A stretch of DNA of 64,000 nt from LC029 sp036676475 (GCA_036676475.1 JAKFCU010000004.1:1-64000); one strand, 5' to 3'; shown: positions 53,682 to 62,760, counted from the first letter of the stretch. Made by a program: numbers and translations. Notes: generated by a model from the sequence alone, not told the origin.

Positions 53682-54764
53682 GTGAATCAACAAGTACTAA
53701 AATTATTGAACAAATTGGGCTGGAATGAAACGTTTGCCCGTTATTATGCCCCTTACGCCGAACAAAGCTATAGCGTTGGACGCATCGCTTTAGAACATAA
53801 ACGACTGTATCGAGTGTTAACCGAACATGGGGAGCTGTTAGCCGAAATTTCCGGTAAGATGTGTTATGCGGCAACCAGACGGGAAGACTATCCTGCCGTA
53901 GGGGATTGGGTTATCATCAGCCCCCGCGTGGAAGAGAAAAAGGCCACTATTCACGCCATACTTCCGCGCAAAAGCAAGTTTTCCCGTAAGGCAGCCGGGG
54001 AGAAGGTCGAGGAGCAGATCGTCGCCGCCAACATAGACACTGTGTTTCTCGTCAATGCTCTAAACAACGATTTTAATCTGCGCAGGATAGAGCGTTACCT
54101 GATTCTCGCATGGGAGAGTGGTGCGGTTCCGGTGATCATACTAAGCAAGGCCGATTTGTGTGACGATGTGGATCACTGGATGGCGGAAGTGGAGTCCATT
54201 GCCATCGGTGTTCCCATCCATGCTGTCAGCGCAGAACGGGGAGAAGGACTGGAGAAATTGGAACCCTATCTGCGAGAGGGTTCCACTATCGCAGTGATGG
54301 GCTCTTCAGGTGTAGGCAAATCTACGCTGATCAACAAACTGATCGGAAGCGACATTCAATGCATAAGCGAAGCTCGCCAGGGAGACGACCGCGGGCGGCA
54401 TACTACCACCCGCCGTGAGCTATTCCGTTTGCCGAACGGCGGTTTGTTGATCGATACGCCGGGCATGCGGGAACTGCAGTTGTGGGAAGCGGATGAAGGC
54501 TTTCGGGGAGCATTTAACGACATTGAGTCTCTCACGGCAGCTTGCCGTTTTAATGATTGCAGACATGATCGCGAGCCGGGCTGCGCGGTTCAGGCTGCGC
54601 TTGCCGATGGTTCTCTGGAACGTTCGCGTTTTAACAGCTATCTGAAGTTGCAGCGGGAATTGGCTCATCTAGCCCGCAAGGAAGATGCTCGCCTCCAAGC
54701 CGCGGAAAAAGAAAAGTGGAAAAAGATTAACATGGAGCTTCGTCAGAGAAAACCCAGACGATAA
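53682..54764 (+). CDS. RsgA-type circularly permuted GTPase
   Basis: A 360-residue GTPase. An N-terminal OB domain (about 35-100) precedes the permuted G domain: G4 SKAD at 155-158, P-loop GSSGVGKST at 207-215, G3 DTPG at 258-261. The C-terminal zinc site uses Cys 288, Cys 293, His 295 and Cys 301. RsgA helps mature the small ribosomal subunit. The place is not that of the usual yloQ, so this may be a second copy. The GTG at 53682 follows CAGGAGG. Confidence 0.88.
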   Translation: MNQQVLKLLNKLGWNETFARYYAPYAEQSYSVGRIALEHKRLYRVLTEHGELLAEISGKMCYAATRREDYPAVGDWVIISPRVEEKKATIHAILPRKSKFSRKAAGEKVEEQIVAANIDTVFLVNALNNDFNLRRIERYLILAWESGAVPVIILSKADLCDDVDHWMAEVESIAIGVPIHAVSAERGEGLEKLEPYLREGSTIAVMGSSGVGKSTLINKLIGSDIQCISEARQGDDRGRHTTTRRELFRLPNGGLLIDTPGMRELQLWEADEGFRGAFNDIESLTAACRFNDCRHDREPGCAVQAALADGSLERSRFNSYLKLQRELAHLARKEDARLQAAEKEKWKKINMELRQRKPRR

Positions 54765-54768
54765 GAAG

Positions 54769-54800
54769 CGGCCTCCGATTCCATCGGGGGCTTTTTGTTT
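54769..54800 (+). terminator. terminator of the RsgA-type gene
   Basis: GCCTCCGAT / ATCGGGGGC, then TTTTTG. Confidence 0.82.
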
Positions 54801-54969
54801 AAGGTATCATTAGTACCGCATCCTCCGTTAGTAGCCTGATAAAAGACTCGAACCGCCCGCTTTCAACGAACGGTTCTATCTTTTCAGGATCCTTTTCCTC
54901 TAAATAAGAGTCATGGCTGCGGTTTATCGCTTACAATAATGACCTTGATCCTGGGGCTTGGCTTAGTGA

Positions 54970-55153
54970 TAATCGGAAAATCTCCGGTTAATGGACCTAT
55001 GAGAGCAAAATAGAGTCTATTAAGCGGAAAAACTCCGATTAGAGCTATCTGAAAGGATTTCCAATTAATTTTTCTTTGATTTAGTCGGAATTTTTCCGGT
55101 TATATAGGCCATTTAAGACAAATGAATAGATTTAATCCGATTTTTTCCGGTTA
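54970..55153. repeat. four phased 21-bp palindromes, locus 2
   Basis: Copies of TAAYCGGA-N5-TCCGRTTA start at 54970, 55021, 55082 and 55133: spacing 51, 61, 51 bp, identical to locus 1 at 30951. The third and fourth copies vary (TAGTCGGA, TAATCCGA). The spacers do not resemble those of locus 1. It lies in the gap 54801-55395. Confidence 0.9.
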
Positions 55154-55241
55154 TCAAAACCAAGTAGGTTTAGAACTTCAGGAAAGATTCATGGTAAACT
55201 CGGAGGTGAAAAGGTAACCTTAATATAGAGGGGGATCTACA

Positions 55242-55340
55242 GTGGATCATCGTGAGCGGTATTTTGGTGTCCTATACAGCCGCCGAATCAATCAAAAGCA
55301 TCTCGAAAATAGACAAGAAATATGGCTTGTACATATTTAA
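55242..55340 (+). CDS. possible 32-residue ORF
   Basis: A GTG frame after GAGGGGG (MDHRERYFGVLYSRR start). Its 3' end overlaps the terminator hairpin, which argues against it. Unrecognised. Confidence 0.25.
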   Translation: MDHRERYFGVLYSRRINQKHLENRQEIWLVHI

Positions 55341-55366
55341 CAGAATATGTGCAAGCCATTTATTTT
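55318..55366. terminator. terminator at the end of the his operon
   Basis: ATGGCTTGTACATATT / AATATGTGCAAGCCAT; bidirectional, with T residues on the minus strand. Confidence 0.82.
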
Positions 55367-55395
55367 CGTTATTTTTCACTGCATATAAACAGCCC

Positions 55396-56022
55396 TTACT
55401 TTTTATGGCGATTGGATAATTCCTTCAGCACTTCATCTAGCGAAAGCTGTTGTTCTCTCAGTAAAACAAGAAGGTGATAGATGAGATCGCTCGCTTCATA
55501 ACGCAGTTCTTCATGATTGCGGTTTTTGGCTGCTATAATGACTTCACTTGCTTCTTCCCCTACTTTTTTCAGGATCTTGTCGACTCCTTTTTCAAATAGG
55601 TAGGTGGTATAAGCTCCTTCCGGACGCTCAGCATCCCGTTCCGCGATCAAAGCTTCAAGACTGCTTAGGATTTCAAAGCGGTCCTTCAGCACCGTATCTT
55701 TCCCATGGATGACATCAAAGCAGGTGTACGTGTCACGATGGCAAGCTGGACCTGCAGGCTTTACCTTTACCAGCAGGGTGTCTCCATCACAATCCAAGGA
55801 AACGCTGACGACCTTTTGCGTGTTTCCAGAAGTGCCTCCTTTATGCCAAAGCTCTCCCCGTGAACGGCTCCAAAACCAGGTTTCACCGGATTCTAGCGTT
55901 TTCTGCAAAGATTCTTTATTCATATAAGCCATCATTAAGACTTCCTTGCTTTGCGCATCCTGAACGACGGCAGGAACCAACCCGCGTTCATCAAATTTCA
56001 CACTTTCCCAATCGATTAGCAC
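55396..56022 (-). CDS. hisI: bifunctional phosphoribosyl-AMP cyclohydrolase / phosphoribosyl-ATP pyrophosphatase
   Basis: A 208-residue fusion for two early histidine steps. The cyclohydrolase part (1-110) has WFWSRSRGELWHKG and the zinc site DCDGDT and CHRDTYTCF; the pyrophosphatase part (about 115-208) has KVGEEASEVIIAAKN and ASDLIYHLLVLL. It is the last his gene and overlaps hisF by 7 bp. Confidence 0.96.
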   Translation of the reverse strand: MLIDWESVKFDERGLVPAVVQDAQSKEVLMMAYMNKESLQKTLESGETWFWSRSRGELWHKGGTSGNTQKVVSVSLDCDGDTLLVKVKPAGPACHRDTYTCFDVIHGKDTVLKDRFEILSSLEALIAERDAERPEGAYTTYLFEKGVDKILKKVGEEASEVIIAAKNRNHEELRYEASDLIYHLLVLLREQQLSLDEVLKELSNRHKK

Positions 56023-56777
56023 CGAACCTCGACTCCCTTCTCCTTCAGCACCTTTTTGACTTCCCCGATCGACACTTCTTTATAGTGGAAAATCGAGGCC
56101 GCCAATCCGGCATCTGCTTTTCCTTCGGTAAAGGCTTCGAGAAAATGCTCTGCATTTCCTGCTCCACCGGAGGCAATCACGGGTATTCCCACCGCTTCTG
56201 AAATGGCACAAGTTAATTTGATATCAAATCCATCCTTATGCCCATCTGTATTCATACTAGTCAACAGGATTTCACCGGCTCCCAGCTGCTCAGCCTGACA
56301 GGCCCACTCCACGGCATCCAGCCCTGTGGCCTTGCGTCCGCCATGGGTATAGACCTCCCAGCTTTGACGGGCCTCGTCCCATTTGGCATCGATGGCCACC
56401 ACAACACACTGCGAGCCGAACACTTCTGCTCCCTCCCGAACCAACTCGGGACGAAGGACAGCCGATGTGTTCATGGACACCTTGTCGGCACCGGCCCGCA
56501 AAACGCGGCGAATATCTTCTACACTGTTAATGCCCCCGCCAACGGTGAAAGGGATGGTGACCTTCGCTGCTGTTTCCCGAATAACTTCTACCATCGTTTC
56601 ACGGCCTTCATGGGAAGCGGAAATGTCCAGGAAGACGAGCTCGTCCGCTCCTTCCCGGCTGTACAGCTCCGCCAGCTCCACCGGATCGCCGGCATCCCGG
56701 AGATTCACAAAGCTTACGCCTTTGACCACTCGGCCCTCTTTCACATCTAAACAAGGGATGATTCGTTTCGTCAGCAC
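56016..56777 (-). CDS. hisF: imidazole glycerol phosphate synthase, cyclase subunit
   Basis: A 253-residue barrel that closes the imidazole ring with ammonia from HisH. The catalytic Asp residues are in IPCLDVKEGRVVKG (Asp 11) and VVAIDAKW (about 130). Confidence 0.97.
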   Translation of the reverse strand: MLTKRIIPCLDVKEGRVVKGVSFVNLRDAGDPVELAELYSREGADELVFLDISASHEGRETMVEVIRETAAKVTIPFTVGGGINSVEDIRRVLRAGADKVSMNTSAVLRPELVREGAEVFGSQCVVVAIDAKWDEARQSWEVYTHGGRKATGLDAVEWACQAEQLGAGEILLTSMNTDGHKDGFDIKLTCAISEAVGIPVIASGGAGNAEHFLEAFTEGKADAGLAASIFHYKEVSIGEVKKVLKEKGVEVRC

Positions 56778-56778
56778 T

Positions 56779-57519
56779 TTATTTCACCTCGACTTCTTTA
56801 ACGGCATCAGACAATTTGATCCGTTCGGTGTATAGCGCTTTTCCGACGATGGCTCCACACACGCCGTCCGCGGCATATTGGGCCAGATTGTGCAGATCAT
56901 TCATGATGCTGACCCCGCCGGAGGCGATCACATTCACCTCGGCCGCCCTGGCCAATCCTACGATCTCAGCCACATTCGGTCCAGTCAGCGTTCCATCACG
57001 AGAAATATCAGTATAAATAAATATTTCCGCTCCTTTTTTAGCCAACTCCTGCGCCAGCTCCTCTGCTTTTACTTCCGAGGTTTCGAGCCAACCATGCGTG
57101 GCCACATATCCATTGCGTGCATCTATACCGATCGCAATGCGGGAACCGCCAAAACGCTTCAATGCTTCCTCGACAAATGGACGGTCTTGGATCGCCGCTG
57201 TCCCCAAGATCACGCGAGCAACACCGCCGTTTAAATACCTTTCCACTTGTCCAATGGTCCGGATCCCACCTCCGACTTGAACTGGGACATTGACGGTCTT
57301 GGCAATCTCCAGGATGAGAGCATCATTCACCGGTGCCCCTGCCTTTGCCCCATCCAAATCGACCAAATGAATCCAAGAGGCCCCTTGAGTTTCCCACTGC
57401 TGGGCCATTTCTACAGGAGAATCACCATAGACGGTTTCCTGATTATAATCTCCTTGAAGGAGTCGTACGCACTTTCCTCCACGGATATCAATTGCTGGAT
57501 AAATGACAAACTCAGCCAT
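56779..57519 (-). CDS. hisA: ProFAR isomerase
   Basis: A 246-residue half-barrel-duplicated enzyme. PAIDIRGGKCVRLLQGDY with the first catalytic Asp and TDISRDGTLTGPN with the second are visible. It overlaps hisH by 8 bp. Confidence 0.97.
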   Translation of the reverse strand: MAEFVIYPAIDIRGGKCVRLLQGDYNQETVYGDSPVEMAQQWETQGASWIHLVDLDGAKAGAPVNDALILEIAKTVNVPVQVGGGIRTIGQVERYLNGGVARVILGTAAIQDRPFVEEALKRFGGSRIAIGIDARNGYVATHGWLETSEVKAEELAQELAKKGAEIFIYTDISRDGTLTGPNVAEIVGLARAAEVNVIASGGVSIMNDLHNLAQYAADGVCGAIVGKALYTERIKLSDAVKEVEVK

Positions 57520-58138
57520 GCCTTACGCCCTCCTTCACCATTTTTGCAAAATTTTCCAACAGCTTCATTCCTACATCTCCACTCTTTTCCGGATGGAATT
57601 GGGTGGCATAGACATTCCCGAGTCCCACAATCGCCGGTACCTCCTGGAAATAGTCAGCGGTAGCTAATAAGACCGATCGGTCGGTAGATTCCGGCTGTAG
57701 AAAATAGGAATGAACAAAATAGGCATAGCCCTCTTCTACGTTTTCCAATAGCGGATTGCTTTGCAGGAATTTCAGGCGATTCCAGCCCATATGCGGAATT
57801 TTATAATCTCCTTGAAATCGACGAATGGCACCGGGGAAAATACCTAATCCCTCATGCTGGCCATGCTCCTCGCTTTCTTTAAATAAAAGCTGCATTCCTA
57901 AACAGATCCCGAATAACGGCCTCCCTGAAGCAGCAAATTCCCGGATGGCCGAAGTAAAGCCTTGCTGTTGGAGATTGCGCATGGCATCTCCAAATGCCCC
58001 CACCCCAGGGAGGATGGCTCCTTCTGCAGACTGTAATTTTTCGGGGGTATCGACAATCTCATATTCGTAGCCTAATCTTTCCAAGGCTTTGCTTACACTG
58101 TGCAAGTTCCCCATTCCGTAATCAATGATCGCAATCAT
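57512..58138 (-). CDS. hisH: imidazole glycerol phosphate synthase, glutaminase subunit
   Basis: A 208-residue class I glutamine amidotransferase. The nucleophile is in GICLGMQLLF (Cys about 79), and the His/Glu pair in QFHPEKSG. It pairs with HisF. Confidence 0.97.
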   Translation of the reverse strand: MIAIIDYGMGNLHSVSKALERLGYEYEIVDTPEKLQSAEGAILPGVGAFGDAMRNLQQQGFTSAIREFAASGRPLFGICLGMQLLFKESEEHGQHEGLGIFPGAIRRFQGDYKIPHMGWNRLKFLQSNPLLENVEEGYAYFVHSYFLQPESTDRSVLLATADYFQEVPAIVGLGNVYATQFHPEKSGDVGMKLLENFAKMVKEGVRHG

Positions 58139-58723
58139 TTACAGCATCCCCTTTGTGGATGGAACCCCTTTTACCCTCGGATCGATCGAGGTGGCTTCAT
58201 CTAAAGCCCGTCCCAACGCTTTAAAAATACCTTCTATCATATGATGGGTGTTGAACCCGTAATGAAGAATAATGTGCAGGTTCATTCTCGCTTCGAGTGC
58301 TAGCTTCCACATAAATTCATGAACGAGCTCAGTTGGAAACTGCCCCACTTGTTGGCTTGGGTATTGCGCGCGATATTCCAAGTGCGGACGATTACTTAAA
58401 TCAATCACGACTTGGGCTAAGGTTTCATCCATAGGGACAAAGGAATTGCCATATCGCTTGATGCCTTTCTTGTCGCCCAAGGCTTTCCGCAGTACTTGCC
58501 CTAAGCAAATCGCAATGTCTTCCACTGTATGATGATAATCGATATCGATATCTCCGACAGCTTTTACGGTTAAATCAAATTGGCCATGCTTGGTAAACAG
58601 GTCTAGCATGTGGTTCAAAAAGGGAACACCCGTGTCAATGTTGCTGATCCCTACTCCGTCTATATTGAAGCTCAATTCAATGTCAGTTTCGTTCGTTTTT
58701 CGATGAATTTGACTAGTGCGCAT
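58139..58723 (-). CDS. hisB: imidazoleglycerol-phosphate dehydratase
   Basis: A 194-residue manganese enzyme, monofunctional as in other Firmicutes. It has DIDYHHTVEDIAICLG near 66 and a second His cluster LHIILHYGFNTHHMIE. I start at ATG 58723 (MRTSQIHRKT), which overlaps the hisD stop region; a longer frame from 58771 is unlike the family. Confidence 0.95.
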   Translation of the reverse strand: MRTSQIHRKTNETDIELSFNIDGVGISNIDTGVPFLNHMLDLFTKHGQFDLTVKAVGDIDIDYHHTVEDIAICLGQVLRKALGDKKGIKRYGNSFVPMDETLAQVVIDLSNRPHLEYRAQYPSQQVGQFPTELVHEFMWKLALEARMNLHIILHYGFNTHHMIEGIFKALGRALDEATSIDPRVKGVPSTKGML

Positions 58724-58733
58724 GGCAGGTTGG

Positions 58734-60011
58734 TTATCCCCTTTCTTTCGTGAGCCGGACTTCGATCGCACGAGCGTGTGCCTTGAGTCCTTCAGATTCA
58801 GCTAAGGCTATGATTTTCGGCCCATTTTTTAGTAGGTCGGTTCTGCTATAGGAAATCAGACTCGACTTTTTGATAAAGTCATCTACATTTAATGGAGAGG
58901 AAAATCGGGCGGTCCCATTCGTCGGAAGAACATGATTCGGTCCAGCAAAGTAGTCTCCGACCGGTTCAGAGCTATATTCTCCGAGGAAAATGGCTCCAGC
59001 ATTCTCGATTTTCCCAACCTGATCAAACGGATCGCGGATCATCAGCTCTAAGTGTTCTGGAGCTAGTTGGTTGATCACTTTGATGCCTTCCTCTAAATCG
59101 TTGACCACACAAATCGCTCCAAAATCTCGAATGGAGACTTCGGCAATCTCTTTTCGCGGAAGTTCAAGCAACTGTTTTTCCAACTCTTCTTGTACTTGTT
59201 TGGCTAGAGTGTGCGATGGGGTCACTAAAACGGCGGATGCCATCGGATCATGCTCTGCTTGGGATAACAGATCAGCTGCTATATAAACCGGATTTGCCCA
59301 TTCATCGGCAAGTACAACGATTTCGCTCGGGCCAGCTACCATATCGATATCCACTAATCCGAACACTTCGCGCTTGGCTAAAGCTACATAGATATTCCCT
59401 GGTCCGACGATTTTATCCACTGGCTGAATGGTATCTGTTCCATAGGTTAAGGCCGCAATGGCTTGTGCTCCGCCCACTTTATAGATTTCCGTTACCCCCG
59501 CAATGTTAGCAGCGGCTAGAACTCCCGGGTGGATATTCCCTTCCCGGTCTGGCGGGGTCACCATGACAATCTCCTGAACTCCTGCCACTCTGGCGGGTAG
59601 TGCATTCATGAGCACGGAGGAAGGGTAAGCTGCTCTTCCTCCTGGGACGTAGATTCCAACCCGTTTTAAAGGACGAATGAGCTGTCCAAGGAGGGTTCCA
59701 GTAGATGAAGTTTGAATCCAAGATTGCCGGGCTTGTTTTTCATGGAAGGTACGAATGTTTTCAGCTGCTTCTTCTAGCGCCTGCAGGACCTCAGCGGAAA
59801 CATTTTTTTGGGCTGCGAAGATTTCATCTTCCGTTACTTTCATTTGTTTCAGGTGAACCCCATCAAATTGCTCCGTAAAACGGCGAACGGCCTCATCCCC
59901 TTCAGCCTTGACCGCTTGAAGAATGTCTAATACTGCTTGACGCTCTTTATCGGTACCTGATTCTACATCTCTTTTGGTAGAAAAGTTTTGGGCTTCTACA
60001 ATCTTGATCAT
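58734..60011 (-). CDS. hisD: histidinol dehydrogenase
   Basis: A 425-residue zinc enzyme of the last two steps to histidine. Motifs: YVPGGRAAYPSSVLMN near 125, AGPSEIVVLAD, LLSQAEHDPMA near 255 and APEHLELM near 325 (the catalytic Glu-His pair). Its start overlaps the hisG stop by 4 bp. Confidence 0.97.
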   Translation of the reverse strand: MIKIVEAQNFSTKRDVESGTDKERQAVLDILQAVKAEGDEAVRRFTEQFDGVHLKQMKVTEDEIFAAQKNVSAEVLQALEEAAENIRTFHEKQARQSWIQTSSTGTLLGQLIRPLKRVGIYVPGGRAAYPSSVLMNALPARVAGVQEIVMVTPPDREGNIHPGVLAAANIAGVTEIYKVGGAQAIAALTYGTDTIQPVDKIVGPGNIYVALAKREVFGLVDIDMVAGPSEIVVLADEWANPVYIAADLLSQAEHDPMASAVLVTPSHTLAKQVQEELEKQLLELPRKEIAEVSIRDFGAICVVNDLEEGIKVINQLAPEHLELMIRDPFDQVGKIENAGAIFLGEYSSEPVGDYFAGPNHVLPTNGTARFSSPLNVDDFIKKSSLISYSRTDLLKNGPKIIALAESEGLKAHARAIEVRLTKERG

Positions 60012-60643
60012 ACTTCTACTCCTCTCGGAATAACGGATGCAAATTTTTCAACGATATAATCGATCGCTTCATTTTTCATCCGATAACTGACTCGGTTGGC
60101 AATGAGGCGAGTCGTGATCGGTATGATTTCCTCCAATTCAACCAGCCCATTTTCTTTCAAGGTTTGACCGGTGGAAACGATATCCACGATGCGATCAGCT
60201 AATCCAATCAAGGGGGCTAGCTCGATGGACCCGTTTAACTTTATGACCTCAACCTGGGCCCCTTGTTCACGAAAATAACGGGAGGCGACCTTAGGATATT
60301 TGGTGGCTACACGGGGCGCACCCGTCGGTTTCCAATTCGGTAAACCCGCAACCGATAAACGGCAATGGCTAATGTGAAGATCCAGTAACTCATAGACATC
60401 CCGTTCTTCTTCTAACAAAACATCCTTTCCCACGACTCCAATGTCGGCAACACCATACTCGACATAGGTAGGAACATCGGTGGGCTTGGCCAGAATAAAG
60501 TCCATTCCTACTTCCTCAAGGGGAATGATGAGCTTACGGGAGTCTTCAAATTCAGGGGGAATCTCTAATCCTGCCCGACGAAGCAATTCAACGGCTTCTT
60601 CAAAGATTCTTCCTTTCGGCATGGCAACCGTTAATCTAGACAT
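60008..60643 (-). CDS. hisG: ATP phosphoribosyltransferase, short form
   Basis: A 211-residue catalytic subunit, first step of the pathway. It begins RLTVAMPKGRI and has DGxVG-like DIGVVGKDVL and the PRPP loop GLADRIVDIVSTGQT. The short form lacks the regulatory domain and needs HisZ, encoded just upstream. ATG 60643 follows AGGAGG by 8 bases. Confidence 0.96.
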   Translation of the reverse strand: MSRLTVAMPKGRIFEEAVELLRRAGLEIPPEFEDSRKLIIPLEEVGMDFILAKPTDVPTYVEYGVADIGVVGKDVLLEEERDVYELLDLHISHCRLSVAGLPNWKPTGAPRVATKYPKVASRYFREQGAQVEVIKLNGSIELAPLIGLADRIVDIVSTGQTLKENGLVELEEIIPITTRLIANRVSYRMKNEAIDYIVEKFASVIPRGVEV

Positions 60644-61790
60644 CTTTTCCACCTCCTCTTAGATCGATGATGGTATCATAAGCTATGGTCGGAGCTGCCA
60701 TTCCCGTAACCACAATCGCCTGTTCTCTTAGCTCTTGGGCCTTACGGATGGCTTCTGCTTTGGAATCCTGATCAAATAAAATGAAGATTTTTTGTTGGGT
60801 TTGCTCTGGTTCAAGGCTTGATGCATGAATGAGTCGATCCATCTTGATGGCGAATCCGGTTGAAGGATTTTCAACGCCAAAGCGGGATAGCAAGTCATCG
60901 TAACGCCCTCCGCCGCAGACAGGCCAGCCTTGATTAGCCGCATATCCCTCAAATAGGATGCCTGTATAGTAATTTAAGCTGCTTAATAAGTTGAGATCAA
61001 AAATGATATGGTCTGTCACTTCATAGGCTTGAAGAGCATTCCATAGCTGTTGCAGGTTACGAATCGCTTTTCTTGCCTGGCCATTGATCGTTAGTGCTTC
61101 TGCATCCTGAAGGCGTTCTGCCCCGCCGCGCAGTTTAAGAATGCCGTACAGTCTTTCCTTTTCAGAATCCAGGATGTTCAGCTTTGAAACGTCGTATCTA
61201 AATCCAACATAATCCGAATTGTGAAGCCGTTCTTTTAGGTTTTCTCGATCGGCTGGAGCAGGTACGGCTTCTTCCAAAAGCCCTTCAATGAAATTCACAT
61301 GTCCGATGGCGATCTTAAATTCTTCTAATCCCGCTGCCTTTAGACAAGCGACAGCTAAAGCAATCACTTCCGCATCCGCTTCGACCGTTTCATCCCCAAT
61401 GAGCTCTACTCCGCTTTGAATGAATTCAGCATTCCGTCCGGCTTCGTTTTCCTGAGCACGAAAAACGCTGGTATTGTACATGAGGCGAAGGGGGCGTGGC
61501 TCGTTCTTGAGCAGGGAGGAAGCCACCCGGGCAATCGGGGCAGTCACATCCGGTCTGAGAACTAAGGTGCGCCCTTGGCGATCCAATAACTTAAACAGCT
61601 TGCTGTCCATTGTCGCGCTAGCATCCCCAACGGTATCGTAATATTCAAGCGTTGGTGTCAAAATCTCCTGATATCCCCAACGGCTCATACAGGTTTTTAG
61701 CTTATCTTCAATATGCCGTTGCTTGGTTAGCTGGTCGGGCAGATAATCCCGCATCCCTAACGGCTTTTCAAATCCGAGTGGCTTGGTCAT
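60636..61790 (-). CDS. hisZ: ATP phosphoribosyltransferase regulatory subunit
   Basis: A 384-residue protein like histidyl-tRNA synthetase without its anticodon domain. Class II motifs appear as LVLRPDVTAPIARV and the C-terminal GGGRYDDLLSRFG. It activates and feedback-controls short HisG. It is first in the his operon; no T-box is apparent in the 100 bp upstream. Confidence 0.95.
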   Translation of the reverse strand: MTKPLGFEKPLGMRDYLPDQLTKQRHIEDKLKTCMSRWGYQEILTPTLEYYDTVGDASATMDSKLFKLLDRQGRTLVLRPDVTAPIARVASSLLKNEPRPLRLMYNTSVFRAQENEAGRNAEFIQSGVELIGDETVEADAEVIALAVACLKAAGLEEFKIAIGHVNFIEGLLEEAVPAPADRENLKERLHNSDYVGFRYDVSKLNILDSEKERLYGILKLRGGAERLQDAEALTINGQARKAIRNLQQLWNALQAYEVTDHIIFDLNLLSSLNYYTGILFEGYAANQGWPVCGGGRYDDLLSRFGVENPSTGFAIKMDRLIHASSLEPEQTQQKIFILFDQDSKAEAIRKAQELREQAIVVTGMAAPTIAYDTIIDLRGGGKDV

Positions 61791-61891
61791 GGTGAGTCAC
61801 CTCTTTATCTGAATCGCTTTAGTCTGCTAATATGATAAAGCGTTATTTGTTGTTTTGAATTTTATCATATACTGTTAAAATGCGTCAACTA

Positions 61892-61946
61892 AAAGAAAGC
61901 TACTAGCGTAGCCTTATGCGTATAATACTTGACCCATAAGTACAAG
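61892..61946 (+). repeat. GCTAC/GTAGC interspersed repeat
   Basis: AAGAAAGCTACTAGCGTAGCC, TTATGCGTATAATA and CTT-gaccca-TAAGTA. Confidence 0.8.
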
Positions 61947-61973
61947 AAAAGACCGAGCTTCCCTCTCGATCTT
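61946..61973 (-). terminator. terminator of the lgt-ppaX-yvoF unit
   Basis: On the minus strand AAAGATCGAG / CTCGGTCTTTTCTT. Confidence 0.75.
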
Positions 61974-61978
61974 TATCT

Positions 61979-62269
61979 TCACCTATTAAACACATATCCG
62001 CGATAAATGATTTCAGCTACGATCAACGAACCTGGCATATTTAAATACCAAACATAGAACTGGCGCAGCTTAGGAACCGTAACGCAATCATGCCCCTTCA
62101 GCTTATTTATTCCAACCCTAGTCGTAAACATGATCCAGTACACTAACCAATTAATAAAGGGTAGATACAGCACGAAAAACCAGAAAAAGTTAACTCCGGA
62201 CCCCAAATAAAATCGAAGAATGGTGCTAGGAAGGAGTACTAATAAAAAGCGAATGACGATCCTCTTCAT
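61979..62269 (-). CDS. small membrane protein downstream of yvoF
   Basis: A 96-residue protein with two or three hydrophobic segments (IRFLLVLLPSTILRF; FFWFFVLYLPFINWLVYWI; a shorter one near the end). I choose the ATG at 62269 because AGGA precedes it; it overlaps the acyltransferase stop by 44 bp, so translation is probably coupled. No family is recognised. Confidence 0.65.
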   Translation of the reverse strand: MKRIVIRFLLVLLPSTILRFYLGSGVNFFWFFVLYLPFINWLVYWIMFTTRVGINKLKGHDCVTVPKLRQFYVWYLNMPGSLIVAEIIYRGYVFNR

Positions 62270-62759
62270 TTTCCTGTGGTCCTTTTCTAATAATTTGCGC
62301 AGGGTTTCCTCCAACAAATGCCCCGGGGGGAACATCCCGATGTACAAGTGAGGCCGCAGATACAACAGCGCCATTTCCAATCGTTACACCGGGAAGAATC
62401 GTACTATTGGCCCCAATCATCACGTTAGAGCCAATTATCACGTCCCCGATTCGATATTCATCAATCAGGTATTCATGAGCCAAAATTGTGGTGTTGTAGC
62501 CGATAATCGAATTGGATCCAATCTTGATCCGTTCAGGGTATAGGATATCTGGAACGACCATAAAAGCGATAGCCGTATGCTCACCAATTTCCATTCCTAA
62601 AAAGGTCCGGAACAGCCAATTTTTCCAGGATGGAAAAGGGATATAACGACCCATCACTATAACGAATGTGTTGCGAAAAGCCCGCCAAAATCCAATCGTG
62701 TTATAAAGCTGCCAAAGGGAATTCGGCCCCTGCACCGAGAAACGCTCCGTCCGCCTCAT
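62226..62759 (-). CDS. yvoF: hexapeptide-repeat acyltransferase (YvoF-like)
   Basis: A 177-residue left-handed beta-helix protein. Hexapeptide repeats run from about 78 to 160 (IKIGSNSIIGYNTTI, VIIGSNVMIGANSTILPGVTIGNGAVVSAASLV), followed by GGNPAQIIRKG, the usual CoA-side end. It transfers an acetyl group to an unknown acceptor. It starts directly after ppaX. Confidence 0.88.
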   Translation of the reverse strand: MRRTERFSVQGPNSLWQLYNTIGFWRAFRNTFVIVMGRYIPFPSWKNWLFRTFLGMEIGEHTAIAFMVVPDILYPERIKIGSNSIIGYNTTILAHEYLIDEYRIGDVIIGSNVMIGANSTILPGVTIGNGAVVSAASLVHRDVPPGAFVGGNPAQIIRKGPQENEEDRHSLFISTPS

Positions 62760-62760
62760 G

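Noticed and set aside
61791..61891. T-box riboswitch before hisZ
   Set aside because: The gap is about 100 bp, without the conserved T-box sequence or an antiterminator fold.
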